Below, in pieces: positions 1 to 10,417 of a stretch of DNA of 64,000 bases; the first letter of the stretch is position 1, and every line of letters begins with the position of its first letter. The notes under the pieces are model-generated. The model ran no database searches and had not been told where the DNA came from. It was given only the letters and a program-made list of their open reading frames with translations. Position numbers and translations under genes: made by a program. Origin of the DNA: Chaetoceros tenuissimus. Taxonomy: Eukaryota; Bacillariophyta; Thalassiosirophyceae; Chaetocerotales; Chaetocerotaceae. The stretch lies in contig BLLK01000047.1 of NCBI GenBank assembly GCA_021927905.1, forward strand, positions 1,116,001 through 1,180,000. The letters run 5' to 3'.

Positions 1-103
1 CTCTCTTCACTCTTTTCGTTTACGTACTCCATCGCTTCCCAAACACTACACTGCTAGGTGATAAAGTGAATACAATTCACCGCCATCTTTACTTGATTCT
101 AAC

Positions 104-1108
104 ATGCGTTGTCTTCGCTTAATGAATTTTGAGAAAAGGAGAGAGGTCGGCCAACTGAAACTATACTTTTCATCTCGAGCAAAATGTGTCCCTTCAGATC
201 TCATTGAACCAATCACTGAATTTGCATCACCAGCTTGTTCTCATGTAGATGCATCGTTTGCTCCTAATGAAAATATAAAACTCCCATCTAAACATTTAGA
301 TCCAAAAGATTTCGCATTCCATCCGTATTCTGCCTTGGTTTATACAGACTTTGTTTCTCCCAAACAAGCATCGGCATTAGAAAATGATATCTTGAAAAGA
401 ATGAGACGGAAACGATTCGAGAAGGGACACTGGGATGCTGTGATTACAAATTACAAAGAGATTGAATTGCCAATATACAACAGTCCAACTGATGAAATGG
501 CTTGGAATAACATTCATGAATCTCATCCGGTAGAAATGACACATGAAAAGGCAAACCAAGAACAAGTAAATCCCATGTTTCAACTGTCAAAAGATTCCAT
601 TAGTGCTATAGAACGAGTAAGAAGGCATATTGTACAATCTCATTTCTTTCCATCCAAAGAACAGCAAGATAATGAAAAAATATTGAAATATCTCAACTGC
701 CATGCCATCCATTTGAAAAAGGATGGAATGCTGACTGCACATGTAGATTCCATCAAATTCTCTGGAGATATAGTAGCTGGTCTCTCTTTAAAGAGTGCAT
801 CCATCATGAGATTACGACCAGCTTCTGCATCTGAACTAGCTAGACGAGATGGTGAAGAGGAACATGGTGACACATTGGATCAAACAGAGGCCGGTAGTAA
901 AGCCATGATTGGTTGTGGACATGTCGATTTATATTTACCACCATATTCACTGTATATTCTTTCTGGTGTAAGTCGCTACTTTTATACTCATGAGATTCTT
1001 CCATCTGGAGCTACATTTCAGCTTCAAGATGAAAGCAATCAAGAGGATTCTTCTATAAAAGTCGAACGAGAAGATAGAATCAGTGTAATTTTTAGAGATG
1101 AAAAGTAA
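104..1108 (+). CDS. ALKBH7: ALKBH7-like 2-oxoglutarate/Fe(II) dioxygenase
   Basis: Predicted AlkB-family dioxygenase of 334 aa. The core resembles animal ALKBH7, a mitochondrial member: the stretch HVDSIKF then GLSLKSAS, later SLYILSG..RY and THEI, ending with RISVIFR. The iron ligands would be H213, D215 and H296, and the Arg residues R325 and R331 lie in the 2-oxoglutarate-binding tail. Human ALKBH7 is shorter (about 220 aa); the extra length here is mainly N-terminal. The first Met at 104 is followed by a basic stretch (MRCLRLMNFEKRREV) that could target mitochondria, but the Met at residue 7 is also possible. Intronless. The subfamily assignment is by remembered motif similarity; the exact substrate of this family is not settled. 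Confidence 0.85.
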   Translation: MRCLRLMNFEKRREVGQLKLYFSSRAKCVPSDLIEPITEFASPACSHVDASFAPNENIKLPSKHLDPKDFAFHPYSALVYTDFVSPKQASALENDILKRMRRKRFEKGHWDAVITNYKEIELPIYNSPTDEMAWNNIHESHPVEMTHEKANQEQVNPMFQLSKDSISAIERVRRHIVQSHFFPSKEQQDNEKILKYLNCHAIHLKKDGMLTAHVDSIKFSGDIVAGLSLKSASIMRLRPASASELARRDGEEEHGDTLDQTEAGSKAMIGCGHVDLYLPPYSLYILSGVSRYFYTHEILPSGATFQLQDESNQEDSSIKVEREDRISVIFRDEK

Positions 1109-1469
1109 AGAAATGATGATATCGGACCATCTACCAACTAAATGTTTTGGTATTTAATTGCTTCATTTTGTAATTGAATATGTATTGAACCATCGTAATC
1201 CTGATCGAATAGTGAAAGAAGTAATACTGCAAACAATTAATTATAAAATTTTGCGTAGTGTATTCTCTCTTATCTAAACTCTATCTGATAGATATAAATT
1301 AGGTTATGCATCGGATCCAATGTCGATCAACGACCACACAAACACAGAAAATTTCCTCATTTTTTGTGCAAGCAAAGGATTGTGATGAATGAGATCAAAA
1401 CAAAAAGGCTTTGACTGAATCATTGACTTTTCTATCAAATAAATTACACTGTAATAGTTATACAACAAT

Positions 1470-4400
1470 ATGATAAGGACATCTATTGCCTCTTCGACGA
1501 GGTATCTTCGGTCAAAATTCAACAATGGGCTCTCAAGAAATTGTCGTCATCGGCAGGCTTCCATTTCAAGCTTTTTGAACTCGAAAAAGATTCATCGACG
1601 AAAAGCTACAAGTATTGCAAATATACAACCTGCTCTAGGAACCATTGATTTCTTTCAAAGGCAGCAAGTGAAGTACCTTTCTTTAGCTGCAAATGAAAAT
1701 GCAACTTTAGAGAAGAATGAGTCATTAGATGCTGACTGGGGCTCATTATTGAATACAAATCTGAATTCATATTATCGCATCATAGGAAACAAGCTTGGTA
1801 TCAAAGCTATCAGACATGACTATACAATTGAAGAAATGACAGTTCCAACATATCATAACCCAATATGGACAGCTACTTTCCAATGTCCAATTACAAACAA
1901 GCTCATTCCTTCTGGTAAGCTCAAGGAAAAGTTTTATGATGCTATTACCACGGAGCCCACTCGAAATACACCAACTATAGATTTCATCAATGGTAAATAT
2001 TATTATCGAAATAAAAGGACGGCTTTACGTGCTAGTGTCGCTGCAGCTATTGATGCCTTGTCTCATCAAGAGTTTGTAAAATGTACTGAATTGCAAATTC
2101 CTTTGGAGAATTTTTGTGAAAAGGGTGAGGAGCCATTTCTAAAAGAGTTGATTGCGAATAAAATTGAAAATCATGAGGCGTCTTCCAAAGAGGTAGTATC
2201 AGACAGTCAAAGTGAAGCCGCAACTTTGCAATTTGAAAATGATGGAATTGACAATTGTGAGGTTATAAAAGAAATCATTTTGGACGACGCTACAAAAGGT
2301 CCAATCCGAAGAGAAATGAAGGAAGGATTAGGATTTTTGGAAAATCCAATGAGTGCCATTTCCTACTTGCACCGAATATACAATCCGAAAGATTTGAGAG
2401 CAGCTATGACAACAGATAGTATCTCCTATTTCTCAACGAGGAAAAATGTAGATGGAGGTAATAGGATGTGTTGGACTGCCCAGTTCCAGTCTCCGGTCAC
2501 AAACGAAATATTCAACTCGGGGAGTCTCATAGGTGAAGAGTATACAGCTATTGATGGAAAGATTTACTATCAAAATAAAAAATTGGCACGGTTGGCTGCT
2601 GTAGGTCTAGCAATTGATTGCTTCATCCATCGAGGTGGATGGCTTTCTCGGGACGACAAAGACGGATACAGATTTCCTTTCGAAAGTGATGTCTCCATGG
2701 TACATGAACCATTTTGTATAGAAGAACCATATAATGCAGATAGTAATGTGAAATTGGAGTTGAAAGAATTCGTTCCTCCGCCACCCAAGGAAAAGTCTGC
2801 AAAGGATGATACCATCACGCCTAAAGGGGCGATTTTCAATCGTTATCAAGCTTTACTACGGGAACCTATTGGGGTTGATTGTTTCGCAACAGAATGTGTA
2901 GAGCTTGATGTTGATGGGACTTTGTCAGATTATTGGACTTCAACCTTTGAGTGTCCAGTGACAGGGAAATTGTTTCCAAGTGGAACACTCATCAACGTAG
3001 ATGAATTTTCGGACAAACTTGACGTTCCGGCTGTAATGAATGTTGATGGTGTAGTTTACTACAAAGAAAAGAAATATGCTGAACATGCAGCTGCTGGGAG
3101 AACTTTTGATATTTTATCAGCAACAAATTTCTTTCCTTCGTTTGGAATAAAGGATATAACCGCTGTTGTGCCACAATTCTGTGAGGAAGATCCTCATTCC
3201 TACACAGAGGAATACTACGAAGACGATGAAGATAGTGATGAATTCGTCATTCAAGAAGTTCCAAAGGCAGGCAGCCTAAGCGTTGATGACAACTCAAATG
3301 TGACAACATTAGACATTATTCTGGATACATGGGCAGATCACAACACACTGAATCGCAGCAGTGATTCATCCTCTTCTAATGCGGTAGCAACTGCTCGAGC
3401 TTGGTTACAGAAGATGAAGCATGAATCTGGATTATCCCAGTCAGTCTCTAAGAATTATAGTCTCCGACAAAGTAGAATATCTACATTTTCTTGTAATGCC
3501 ATCCTAAGAGCGTTGGCGAACTCAAATGGAGGGGCAAATAGAGAAAATATTGAAAATATCGCTAGCGATATCTTGAATCTAATGATTAAGAGCTCAACTT
3601 CCGACAAAAGCCTACCATGCTCACCTGACGTTTCGACATTTAATGCATTTATGAGATGCTTCAAGGGAGGTAATCCATATGAAAATGCTAAACGAGCTGA
3701 AAATTTTCTTACAGACATGAGGAGACGTAAGAACTTCAATGGTATTAAGTTACCAGAGCCAAACTGCGACTCTTTTAATACTGTCATGAAACTTTGGCTT
3801 GAATGCGCAACTAACGAATGCTATGATAAGAATCTCGAGCTATTTCGAGAATTTGAGTCTTTTACGGCTGAGGCGAACAGTGATATCAATCCAAGCAAAG
3901 AAGTATTTCTCACTCTTCTACAGTCACTTGCTGTCCAGAAGGATTTCTTTGATCACGATGAAGCACAGAGCTTAATAGAATGTATGGAACATTATGTTTC
4001 ACTTTCAGAAGACGACGAAATGATTGTAGATACTGAAGTATACAATGCCTCCCTACCTACAATGCATCGGGATCATCTGAAATCATTCATCAAAGATCAA
4101 TACGAGTACAATTTTGTGAAAAGTTGCGAATGTAGTCCTGTTTGGGAAAATGCTGTCAATGTAGAGAATTGGTTTCATGAAATGGAGAGAATGAATGTGA
4201 AGGAACATCAATTATTTCTAGCTCCCGATATCACAACATATGTTGCTGTTATCCAAAATTGGTTGAAGACATGTTCAGAAGATGGTTTGGAAAAAGCTGA
4301 AAAGTGGGCTTTCCATATGACTGAAACAGCAGCTACAGACTCAGCTATTACTCCTACACTAGATATTTTCCGAGATATTCTACTTGCATGGGCCTACTCA

Positions 4401-5414
4401 GGCAGTCCAAAAGCTTCAGTAAAAATTGAAAATGTTTTAGAAAATTTGGAAACTTTGAGTGAGACTTTCCCAGAGTTGAAACCAGACGAGTCCATTAGAT
4501 CACTATTATTTCTTGCCTGGAACATTCAAGGAAACGAAGTAGAATCGTCCCAAGACAATGTTGCAATTGCAGAAAAAGCGTTGAACTCATTACAGTCTTC
4601 AGTACTTAAATACGCAGAATCTGGAGGGAATATTCCAGATAGTGACATCTTTGTAATTGTTCTTGATTTGTGGAGAAAAGCTGCACTTTCGTCCATAGAT
4701 CCAGTGACTGCTGCAAATAAAATCAGTGACGTTGCTAATTTATACAACGATATCATCATGTCAATCTCCACAGTCAACAACGATGATACAGTAGCAAGCG
4801 AGGCATTTGTGAACGGAGACCAAGTGTTCGAAGAAATTATCAGAAATCTGTCTCATATGGTAGCAGAAAATGAAGACTTGAATGTAACTTTTGCCGAAGA
4901 CAATCTCCATCTTGTTGAACGCTTTTTGCTCAGAAGAGAAAAATTTCAACGAACGCCAATTGCAACAAAGCAAGATTGGGGGATTCATAGCAATGACTTA
5001 CAATTCCCTCGTGCTTTGTACATTGAAACATTACGATGGTGTAAGCTCATGACGAACCCAACAAGAAATGGAGACGCAATAAGAATATCATTTGATATTC
5101 TTCACTGGACCCTACACGCGCAAAAGCAAGAACTTGTTTCTCAATCCAATGCTATTGATATTTACACAACTATCTTCGAGGTAATCAAGACCGTTGTTTT
5201 GAATGATAAGGAAAAAATATTGCTTGCGCAACGAATAGCCAAAGAGATCACTGAGGTTGAGTCTGGGAACATTAGTTTCCTAGTCGCCCTGAATTCCAAA
5301 GTTCCTGAGGAGCTCCAAGTATCAGATATTTTTACAAATATAAAAGTGGAATCACAAAAGACAAAGTCAAAAAAGAAGAAGAGGGGTAGAAAGAAACGTG
5401 TCCGAAAAGGATAA
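1470..5414 (+). CDS. large organellar PPR protein with three N-terminal dsRBD-like repeats
   Basis: Intronless, 1314 aa. The first ~45 residues are rich in Arg, Ser and Lys and nearly free of acids, as in a mitochondrial presequence. Three homologous ~100-aa units follow at about 100-200, 298-395 and 456-550. Each has W.A.F.CP(I/V)T...PSG, then a strand with (I/V)(N/D)GK.YY, then a helix K(R/K)xAxxAAxxxAIDxL. That helix resembles the last helix of a double-stranded-RNA-binding domain, but this is inference. From about residue 620 to 1000 there are degenerate 35-residue helical hairpins (TFNAFMRCF..., SFNTVMKLW...) typical of pentatricopeptide repeats. The last 17 residues are almost all Lys/Arg. 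It is likely an organellar RNA-processing or translation factor; the precise role is unknown. Confidence 0.75.
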   Translation: MIRTSIASSTRYLRSKFNNGLSRNCRHRQASISSFLNSKKIHRRKATSIANIQPALGTIDFFQRQQVKYLSLAANENATLEKNESLDADWGSLLNTNLNSYYRIIGNKLGIKAIRHDYTIEEMTVPTYHNPIWTATFQCPITNKLIPSGKLKEKFYDAITTEPTRNTPTIDFINGKYYYRNKRTALRASVAAAIDALSHQEFVKCTELQIPLENFCEKGEEPFLKELIANKIENHEASSKEVVSDSQSEAATLQFENDGIDNCEVIKEIILDDATKGPIRREMKEGLGFLENPMSAISYLHRIYNPKDLRAAMTTDSISYFSTRKNVDGGNRMCWTAQFQSPVTNEIFNSGSLIGEEYTAIDGKIYYQNKKLARLAAVGLAIDCFIHRGGWLSRDDKDGYRFPFESDVSMVHEPFCIEEPYNADSNVKLELKEFVPPPPKEKSAKDDTITPKGAIFNRYQALLREPIGVDCFATECVELDVDGTLSDYWTSTFECPVTGKLFPSGTLINVDEFSDKLDVPAVMNVDGVVYYKEKKYAEHAAAGRTFDILSATNFFPSFGIKDITAVVPQFCEEDPHSYTEEYYEDDEDSDEFVIQEVPKAGSLSVDDNSNVTTLDIILDTWADHNTLNRSSDSSSSNAVATARAWLQKMKHESGLSQSVSKNYSLRQSRISTFSCNAILRALANSNGGANRENIENIASDILNLMIKSSTSDKSLPCSPDVSTFNAFMRCFKGGNPYENAKRAENFLTDMRRRKNFNGIKLPEPNCDSFNTVMKLWLECATNECYDKNLELFREFESFTAEANSDINPSKEVFLTLLQSLAVQKDFFDHDEAQSLIECMEHYVSLSEDDEMIVDTEVYNASLPTMHRDHLKSFIKDQYEYNFVKSCECSPVWENAVNVENWFHEMERMNVKEHQLFLAPDITTYVAVIQNWLKTCSEDGLEKAEKWAFHMTETAATDSAITPTLDIFRDILLAWAYSGSPKASVKIENVLENLETLSETFPELKPDESIRSLLFLAWNIQGNEVESSQDNVAIAEKALNSLQSSVLKYAESGGNIPDSDIFVIVLDLWRKAALSSIDPVTAANKISDVANLYNDIIMSISTVNNDDTVASEAFVNGDQVFEEIIRNLSHMVAENEDLNVTFAEDNLHLVERFLLRREKFQRTPIATKQDWGIHSNDLQFPRALYIETLRWCKLMTNPTRNGDAIRISFDILHWTLHAQKQELVSQSNAIDIYTTIFEVIKTVVLNDKEKILLAQRIAKEITEVESGNISFLVALNSKVPEELQVSDIFTNIKVESQKTKSKKKKRGRKKRVRKG

Positions 5415-5478
5415 ATTAATCCCTTTCCTTATTTAATTATATTTGTAGTATGAGCATACCTAGTGGATCAGCATCATT

Positions 5479-8046
5479 TTATAGATACTTGTCAAACCAG
5501 TGCTTGATGTTGATCCAATGATCACTTTCAGATTTTACTTTGTCAATGGCGTGGTCATCGTCTTCGTACATTAGTAACTTTGTATCCACACCTTTTGATC
5601 GCAATGAATGGTAGTACTCTATCCCCTGAGATGGCGGAACTCTTTTATCCGAATTTCCCAGAGCGACTAAAGTTGGCGCTTTTACATTATTTACATATGC
5701 AATAGGACTTGCATCCCACATTTGGGCGAGCTGCTCCTTTGTTGCACCCTGAAATTTAGACCAATCATATGATCCGAGCCCGAAGGTTTCAATGTAGCAC
5801 CAATCAGGAATATCTGTCGCTGTAGTCATCGTTGCTATATTAGTGACAGGGTTACGGAGTGCTGCAACTTTAAACATGTCAGGATGTTGCCCAATCAAAT
5901 GGGAAGCCAGATATCCACCATGCGATCCTCCACAGACACCAACACGATCCTGATTTATCACCATTTCAAATTCTTTCAGCACATGATTAGTTAAGAAAAC
6001 GCAGTCCTCTACGTCTTGGGTACCTGCAGTACCAGCAAGACTCTCAAGAGCAGCTTGTCCAAATCCACTTGAACCTCTAAAGTTAACGTGGAGTATAGCG
6101 TAACTGTTTGCCAAGAAGGCATAACTAGGAATAAATGATGTAGGAGTACATGAATGAGGACCTCCATGAGGAACAATTATCAGTGGTAATTTTTCAGCCT
6201 TTTCTTTTCGAAATGGGAGTAACAAAATTCCTTCAACGGGAGCTCTTACAGATCCATGAGGAGGATGAACACGAATGACAGTGGACTGAAAGTTTGTGCA
6301 TTCTTCGTCTTTCAATAATCCAACCGAGCAAGTAGCTGCTACTGGCCCTAGTTTTGAGAGTACTCGGGACTTTATTACTTCAGTTCCTGCATTTGAAACA
6401 TTTTCTGCACTGATGACCCCTACAACTGCTGGAGAATTAGAATCACTTTGTGTCACAATAGCATCTCCTTCTGGAGACATACATAATAATGTCTGACTTG
6501 CCATCGTCTCGTCATCACCCTTTAGATTGAATGACAATGGTACAACAGTTCCGTCATCCAAATCAATACGAATAACTCTGGACTGTGATCTCCACTGTGT
6601 GTTTACAAGAATGTGCCTTGCATCATTAGATAAAAATGGATGTTCTGGCAATTGATTCATAAACAGTCCAGGAAAAGAATCATCATTTTCAGGCTCATGG
6701 ATGGGAGCAACAATTTCTCTGCTTGTATTTACCAAAGCACCCTGCTTACTATCGTATTCTAGCATGGAAAGACCCATAACTCCTCCATGCGTGTCAAATC
6801 CTTTAGAATTACTCAACCAAATCAACATGTCTTTTGAAGAATTAGCCTTGATAAATCTAGGAGATCGTGCGAGTCTGTCATTTGGAGTGATACATAGGTA
6901 GTCAGTATCATCTTTGTCGTGATTTCCATCAATACTAGAAAGAGCATCCAATAAGTTTGAAACAGACGATTGATACAAGGCACAATGACGTTGGTAGCAA
7001 TAGATGGATCCTAACCGTCTTGGCATTTGACCTCCATCACCTCCATCCCATGCAGTGTAGACAATACTCTTTCCATCGGGACTAAAGATGGCTTGACCAA
7101 GTGTATAGCCCTTCAAGGTGGACGAATCTTTATCCTTTGCTACAGGAACATTTTCAACTTTTCCAATATTGCCAGTTTCAACATTGACTACAAAAAGATC
7201 CAGCACACATGTCGAAGTATACTTTTCTCCCCAATTTTCTCCCTTACCAAACCCCAAAGTATTTGTTTTACCAATCCAACCAAGTGAATCAGAGGAAGAG
7301 TCCTTGCTGTAATTCTCCTTTTCAAAGAAAGATGAAGATTTTGGTGCTGTCCTTTCCGCCGAATATACCATAGCTGTTTCATCCTTGTTCCAATTGATGG
7401 AACCAAACCAGTTCGTGTCAAAGCATATATCACCATGAAGAGACTTTGGTACAGGTATTTTATTGACGAGAGACGATCCTCCATCTTGCCAGATTTCAAT
7501 AAAGACTTGCTCTATATCATCAGAGGAACGAGTAAAGATTGCAATTTTATCTCCAGATGGTGATACTTTCCGAAATAAAATGTTATCCGCCATTTGTGTA
7601 GGTGGAGACGGCAGTACTGTCCATGTATCATCGTCATGGTTTGAAATTAACATGATATGATGAAGAAATTTTCTTCGTTGGTTGAAATCAATGTCTCGAG
7701 CCGATCGAATAAATGAGAGAATCTTTCCATGTTTGGTAGATTGTACATTGGCTTGAGAAAGGTCTACAGCTGAAGCTACTAAAGAATTGTAGAGAGTTGC
7801 ATCTTTCATGATGGCATCAACGTCTTGATCCTTTCCCATGTTGATAGATGATTGTCTGATCTTTTTAGGAGTTGATGAAGATGAAAAGGAAGTTGCAAGT
7901 GACGAGGTTAGCAGAAAAAGAGCCACATACAAGATTGCGATGGCGTTGGACATTACAATGCAGTGCTGCTCGGCTGATCTTTCTTGATACACGAAGGAAC
8001 TAGCTGAGGCTAATGAGGTTATTCTACGTATGACCTGTAGAATCAT
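5479..8046 (-). CDS. APEH: acylaminoacyl-peptidase (prolyl oligopeptidase family S9)
   Basis: Serine peptidase of up to 855 aa that removes N-acylated amino acids from blocked peptides. The N-terminal ~560 residues look like the S9 beta-propeller (repeated SPDGKSIVYTA, SNDARHILV motifs). The C-terminal alpha/beta hydrolase has the nucleophile box GGSHGGY with S708, and D800 (GNSDKRVPP) and H832 (DDDHAID) complete the triad. The oxyanion motif HGGPH is present. A second Met at residue 32 (position 7953) opens a hydrophobic signal-peptide-like stretch ending in LATSFSSSS, which resembles the diatom plastid motif with Phe at +1; residues 1-31 look less like real coding. If so the enzyme goes through the ER, perhaps to the plastid. 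No intron seen. Confidence 0.88.
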   Translation of the reverse strand: MILQVIRRITSLASASSFVYQERSAEQHCIVMSNAIAILYVALFLLTSSLATSFSSSSTPKKIRQSSINMGKDQDVDAIMKDATLYNSLVASAVDLSQANVQSTKHGKILSFIRSARDIDFNQRRKFLHHIMLISNHDDDTWTVLPSPPTQMADNILFRKVSPSGDKIAIFTRSSDDIEQVFIEIWQDGGSSLVNKIPVPKSLHGDICFDTNWFGSINWNKDETAMVYSAERTAPKSSSFFEKENYSKDSSSDSLGWIGKTNTLGFGKGENWGEKYTSTCVLDLFVVNVETGNIGKVENVPVAKDKDSSTLKGYTLGQAIFSPDGKSIVYTAWDGGDGGQMPRRLGSIYCYQRHCALYQSSVSNLLDALSSIDGNHDKDDTDYLCITPNDRLARSPRFIKANSSKDMLIWLSNSKGFDTHGGVMGLSMLEYDSKQGALVNTSREIVAPIHEPENDDSFPGLFMNQLPEHPFLSNDARHILVNTQWRSQSRVIRIDLDDGTVVPLSFNLKGDDETMASQTLLCMSPEGDAIVTQSDSNSPAVVGVISAENVSNAGTEVIKSRVLSKLGPVAATCSVGLLKDEECTNFQSTVIRVHPPHGSVRAPVEGILLLPFRKEKAEKLPLIIVPHGGPHSCTPTSFIPSYAFLANSYAILHVNFRGSSGFGQAALESLAGTAGTQDVEDCVFLTNHVLKEFEMVINQDRVGVCGGSHGGYLASHLIGQHPDMFKVAALRNPVTNIATMTTATDIPDWCYIETFGLGSYDWSKFQGATKEQLAQMWDASPIAYVNNVKAPTLVALGNSDKRVPPSQGIEYYHSLRSKGVDTKLLMYEDDDHAIDKVKSESDHWINIKHWFDKYL

Positions 8047-8340
8047 TTTGACTCACTCATCTCTCATCTCTCTCACCCTGCTGATGAGCGAGAAGAAGCG
8101 AGAATAATGAGACATTGGCATGACACATGTTTGATAAACATGCTTACGGACGAATGCAAGACCAAAATGACATTTTCGGATTTACGTCAACCAACGCACG
8201 ACGCACTTTCATCTATAATACCATCATCTACCTGTATTCAATGTTCTTGTTCTTCCTATAGTTTATTACTTGAATCAATTATTCTCTATAGATAGTGGAA
8301 GGCTTTGTATAAAATCAGAGATACAAGTCAATTCACGAAA

Positions 8341-9207
8341 ATGGCTGCTCATTCCAAGGGAACTAAATTGACAAAAAACACTTTTGAGCCAAGAGGATCG
8401 ATTTGTGTCATTACGGGTGGTGGCAATGGAATTGGAAAAGCAATAGCGTTGGAGCTTGCAAAACGAAAAGCATCTACAATTGTTCTCGTAGATATTGATA
8501 CAAAATCAACAACGTCACTTGTCTCACAACTGCAGCAATCATTTCCTCGTACAAAAGCTATGGCGATCAAGGCAAATTGCTGTCAAGAAAAAGATATCCG
8601 CTATGTAATCAACAAAGTAGAACATGAATGTGGACCTATTGATGCTTTTTTTGTGAATGCGGGTATTCTATCGACTGGAGGGTTAGAGGTTTCGGAAGAT
8701 GAATGGGAACTCATTTGGAAATTAAATGTCATGCAGATCTTATATGTAGCAAGACATTTAATGCCACGATTTGTAGAGAGAAAACGAGGAGCATTTGTAA
8801 TTACTGCAAGTGCTGCAGGATTGCTATCGATGCCTGGTGCATTACCATATGCGGTGACGAAACATGCCGCGGTGGCAATGGCAGAATGGCTTGCTTTTAC
8901 TTATGCAAAGAATAATATACAAGTTGCTTGTCTGTGTCCACAAGCAGTGAGGACAGACATGACTGCTCTTGGTGATGGAAATGGAGGACCAGCTGGACTC
9001 GATGGTATGATAGAACCTGCAGATGCCGCAAGGGATACTATTGAAACATTGAAAACGGGATCTTTTCTGATTTTGCCGCATAAACAAGTGTACAAGCATA
9101 TGAATCGCAAGGCAAAGGATTATGATGGCTTCCTCAAAGCCATGATGAAGATAGACTCAATGTTTGGCGAAACATTTAAGAATGTACCTCCTAATTCAAG
9201 ATTGTAA
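8341..9207 (+). CDS. short-chain dehydrogenase/reductase
   Basis: Classical SDR of 288 aa when started at the ATG at 8341, which has an A-rich upstream context; an upstream in-frame Met at 8305 would add 12 residues with no family support. Motifs from that start: cofactor loop TGGGNGIG (25-32), NAG (106-108), catalytic S157 in ASAAG, and Y170-x3-K174 in YAVTK. VLVDID at the end of beta-2 carries an Asp, which favours NAD(H) over NADP(H). Substrate unknown. It is divergently arranged with the acylaminoacyl-peptidase, with about 295 bp between the two starts that presumably holds both promoters. Confidence 0.88.
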   Translation: MAAHSKGTKLTKNTFEPRGSICVITGGGNGIGKAIALELAKRKASTIVLVDIDTKSTTSLVSQLQQSFPRTKAMAIKANCCQEKDIRYVINKVEHECGPIDAFFVNAGILSTGGLEVSEDEWELIWKLNVMQILYVARHLMPRFVERKRGAFVITASAAGLLSMPGALPYAVTKHAAVAMAEWLAFTYAKNNIQVACLCPQAVRTDMTALGDGNGGPAGLDGMIEPADAARDTIETLKTGSFLILPHKQVYKHMNRKAKDYDGFLKAMMKIDSMFGETFKNVPPNSRL

Positions 9208-9415
9208 GATAGAGATTTCAATGGAAGAAATATTCTCCTTTGCTTAGAGATAGCTCTCAATATCTACAACTTTCAATTCGAGGAAACACTCTTTCGTTAA
9301 ACATCTAGAATAATATTTTTAAAATCTTTCTTGTTTATTATTTTATTTTTACAAATGCTAAAAATGCGTGTGTTTAATCACACTTTTCTCCTTATTTTAT
9401 TTCCAATCTATTGAT

Positions 9416-10417
9416 TCAAATTCTGGATACTACAACAACTGTTCCTCTATTTCCCTCTGTAATCCTGGTTTCATCGTCCAAGTACAATACCTGCTGATAT
9501 GCAACATTATGACCTCCAATAGGTTTCTTCATGACGTACTGTAGAGAATCATCTTCCAACATACCCGAAGAAGGCTGAGCGCCCATCATCAACTTTGCCA
9601 TCCATAGTTGGAATTTCTCACGTTTCTTAAGTTTCAATTCTGTTCCAAATACATCACGCCACTTTTGACGTGCATCTTTATCTTTTCCATTCAATGCATA
9701 GCATCTACCTCCAGTGAACCAAATACTGTAACGATTTTCAACTGTAGGATTAGGGATAGTATACCCATCCATCTGTAAAACACCCTGCACACCACTGGAT
9801 TCAACTGTAAAGTGTACATCTGTTCGATAGCTACGCAGTTCGGATGCATCAACTTCAAGTTCCTCACGTAGACGTTTCGGTATCAACTCTGGAAGAATGA
9901 CGGATCCATCTTGTGAGTTGACATGAGTAGGATCATCCGACAACTTATGAATATGCTGAGTAATTTTCTGAACAGAGCAAAGTACATTGGATGGCTGAAT
10001 CATATTATATGTAAGTCTTCCCATGGTGTAAAGAGCATCACCATCTTTGTTTCGTCCTTGCAAATCTGGGAAAGTAGGATGAGTCTCCATGAACCAGTCA
10101 CCATCATAGTCGGGGGATGTAGAGATTCGCGCATCGATTCCAGCATTGCTGTAAACCTGCTTTAGATCTTTTAACACATCTTGAACTGGTTCAGCATCGA
10201 TATCGCGTCCATATGATTTCAGGACTTCATAAAACTTTTCAGAAGATGTGGTACCTTGTTCGGAAGAAGTGAAAGAAGTTGAGGTCGCACTTTGGAATAA
10301 CGAAGAATGAGTACTCTCAGAAGAAGTCGGTTTGTGAAAGGAAAATGCTCTTGTAGTGCCGATGTGAAGGCTCGACAAAACTAGAAGAACAACGGTGCTG
10401 GAGTTAATGGTGATCAT
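9416..10417 (-). CDS. predicted plastid-targeted protein of unknown function
   Basis: 333 aa, intronless. The N-terminus (MITINSSTVVLLVLSSLHIG) is a signal peptide and is followed by TTRAFSFHKP, a good match to the diatom plastid-import motif with Phe just after the cleavage site, then a Ser/Thr-rich transit-like stretch. The mature part has no motif I can name with certainty. YTMGRLTYNMIQPSNVLCSVQ and the W/F-rich segments recall lipocalin/fibrillin-type plastid proteins, but this is only an impression. Location (plastid stroma or thylakoid) is inferred from the presequence. Confidence 0.7.
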   Translation of the reverse strand: MITINSSTVVLLVLSSLHIGTTRAFSFHKPTSSESTHSSLFQSATSTSFTSSEQGTTSSEKFYEVLKSYGRDIDAEPVQDVLKDLKQVYSNAGIDARISTSPDYDGDWFMETHPTFPDLQGRNKDGDALYTMGRLTYNMIQPSNVLCSVQKITQHIHKLSDDPTHVNSQDGSVILPELIPKRLREELEVDASELRSYRTDVHFTVESSGVQGVLQMDGYTIPNPTVENRYSIWFTGGRCYALNGKDKDARQKWRDVFGTELKLKKREKFQLWMAKLMMGAQPSSGMLEDDSLQYVMKKPIGGHNVAYQQVLYLDDETRITEGNRGTVVVVSRI

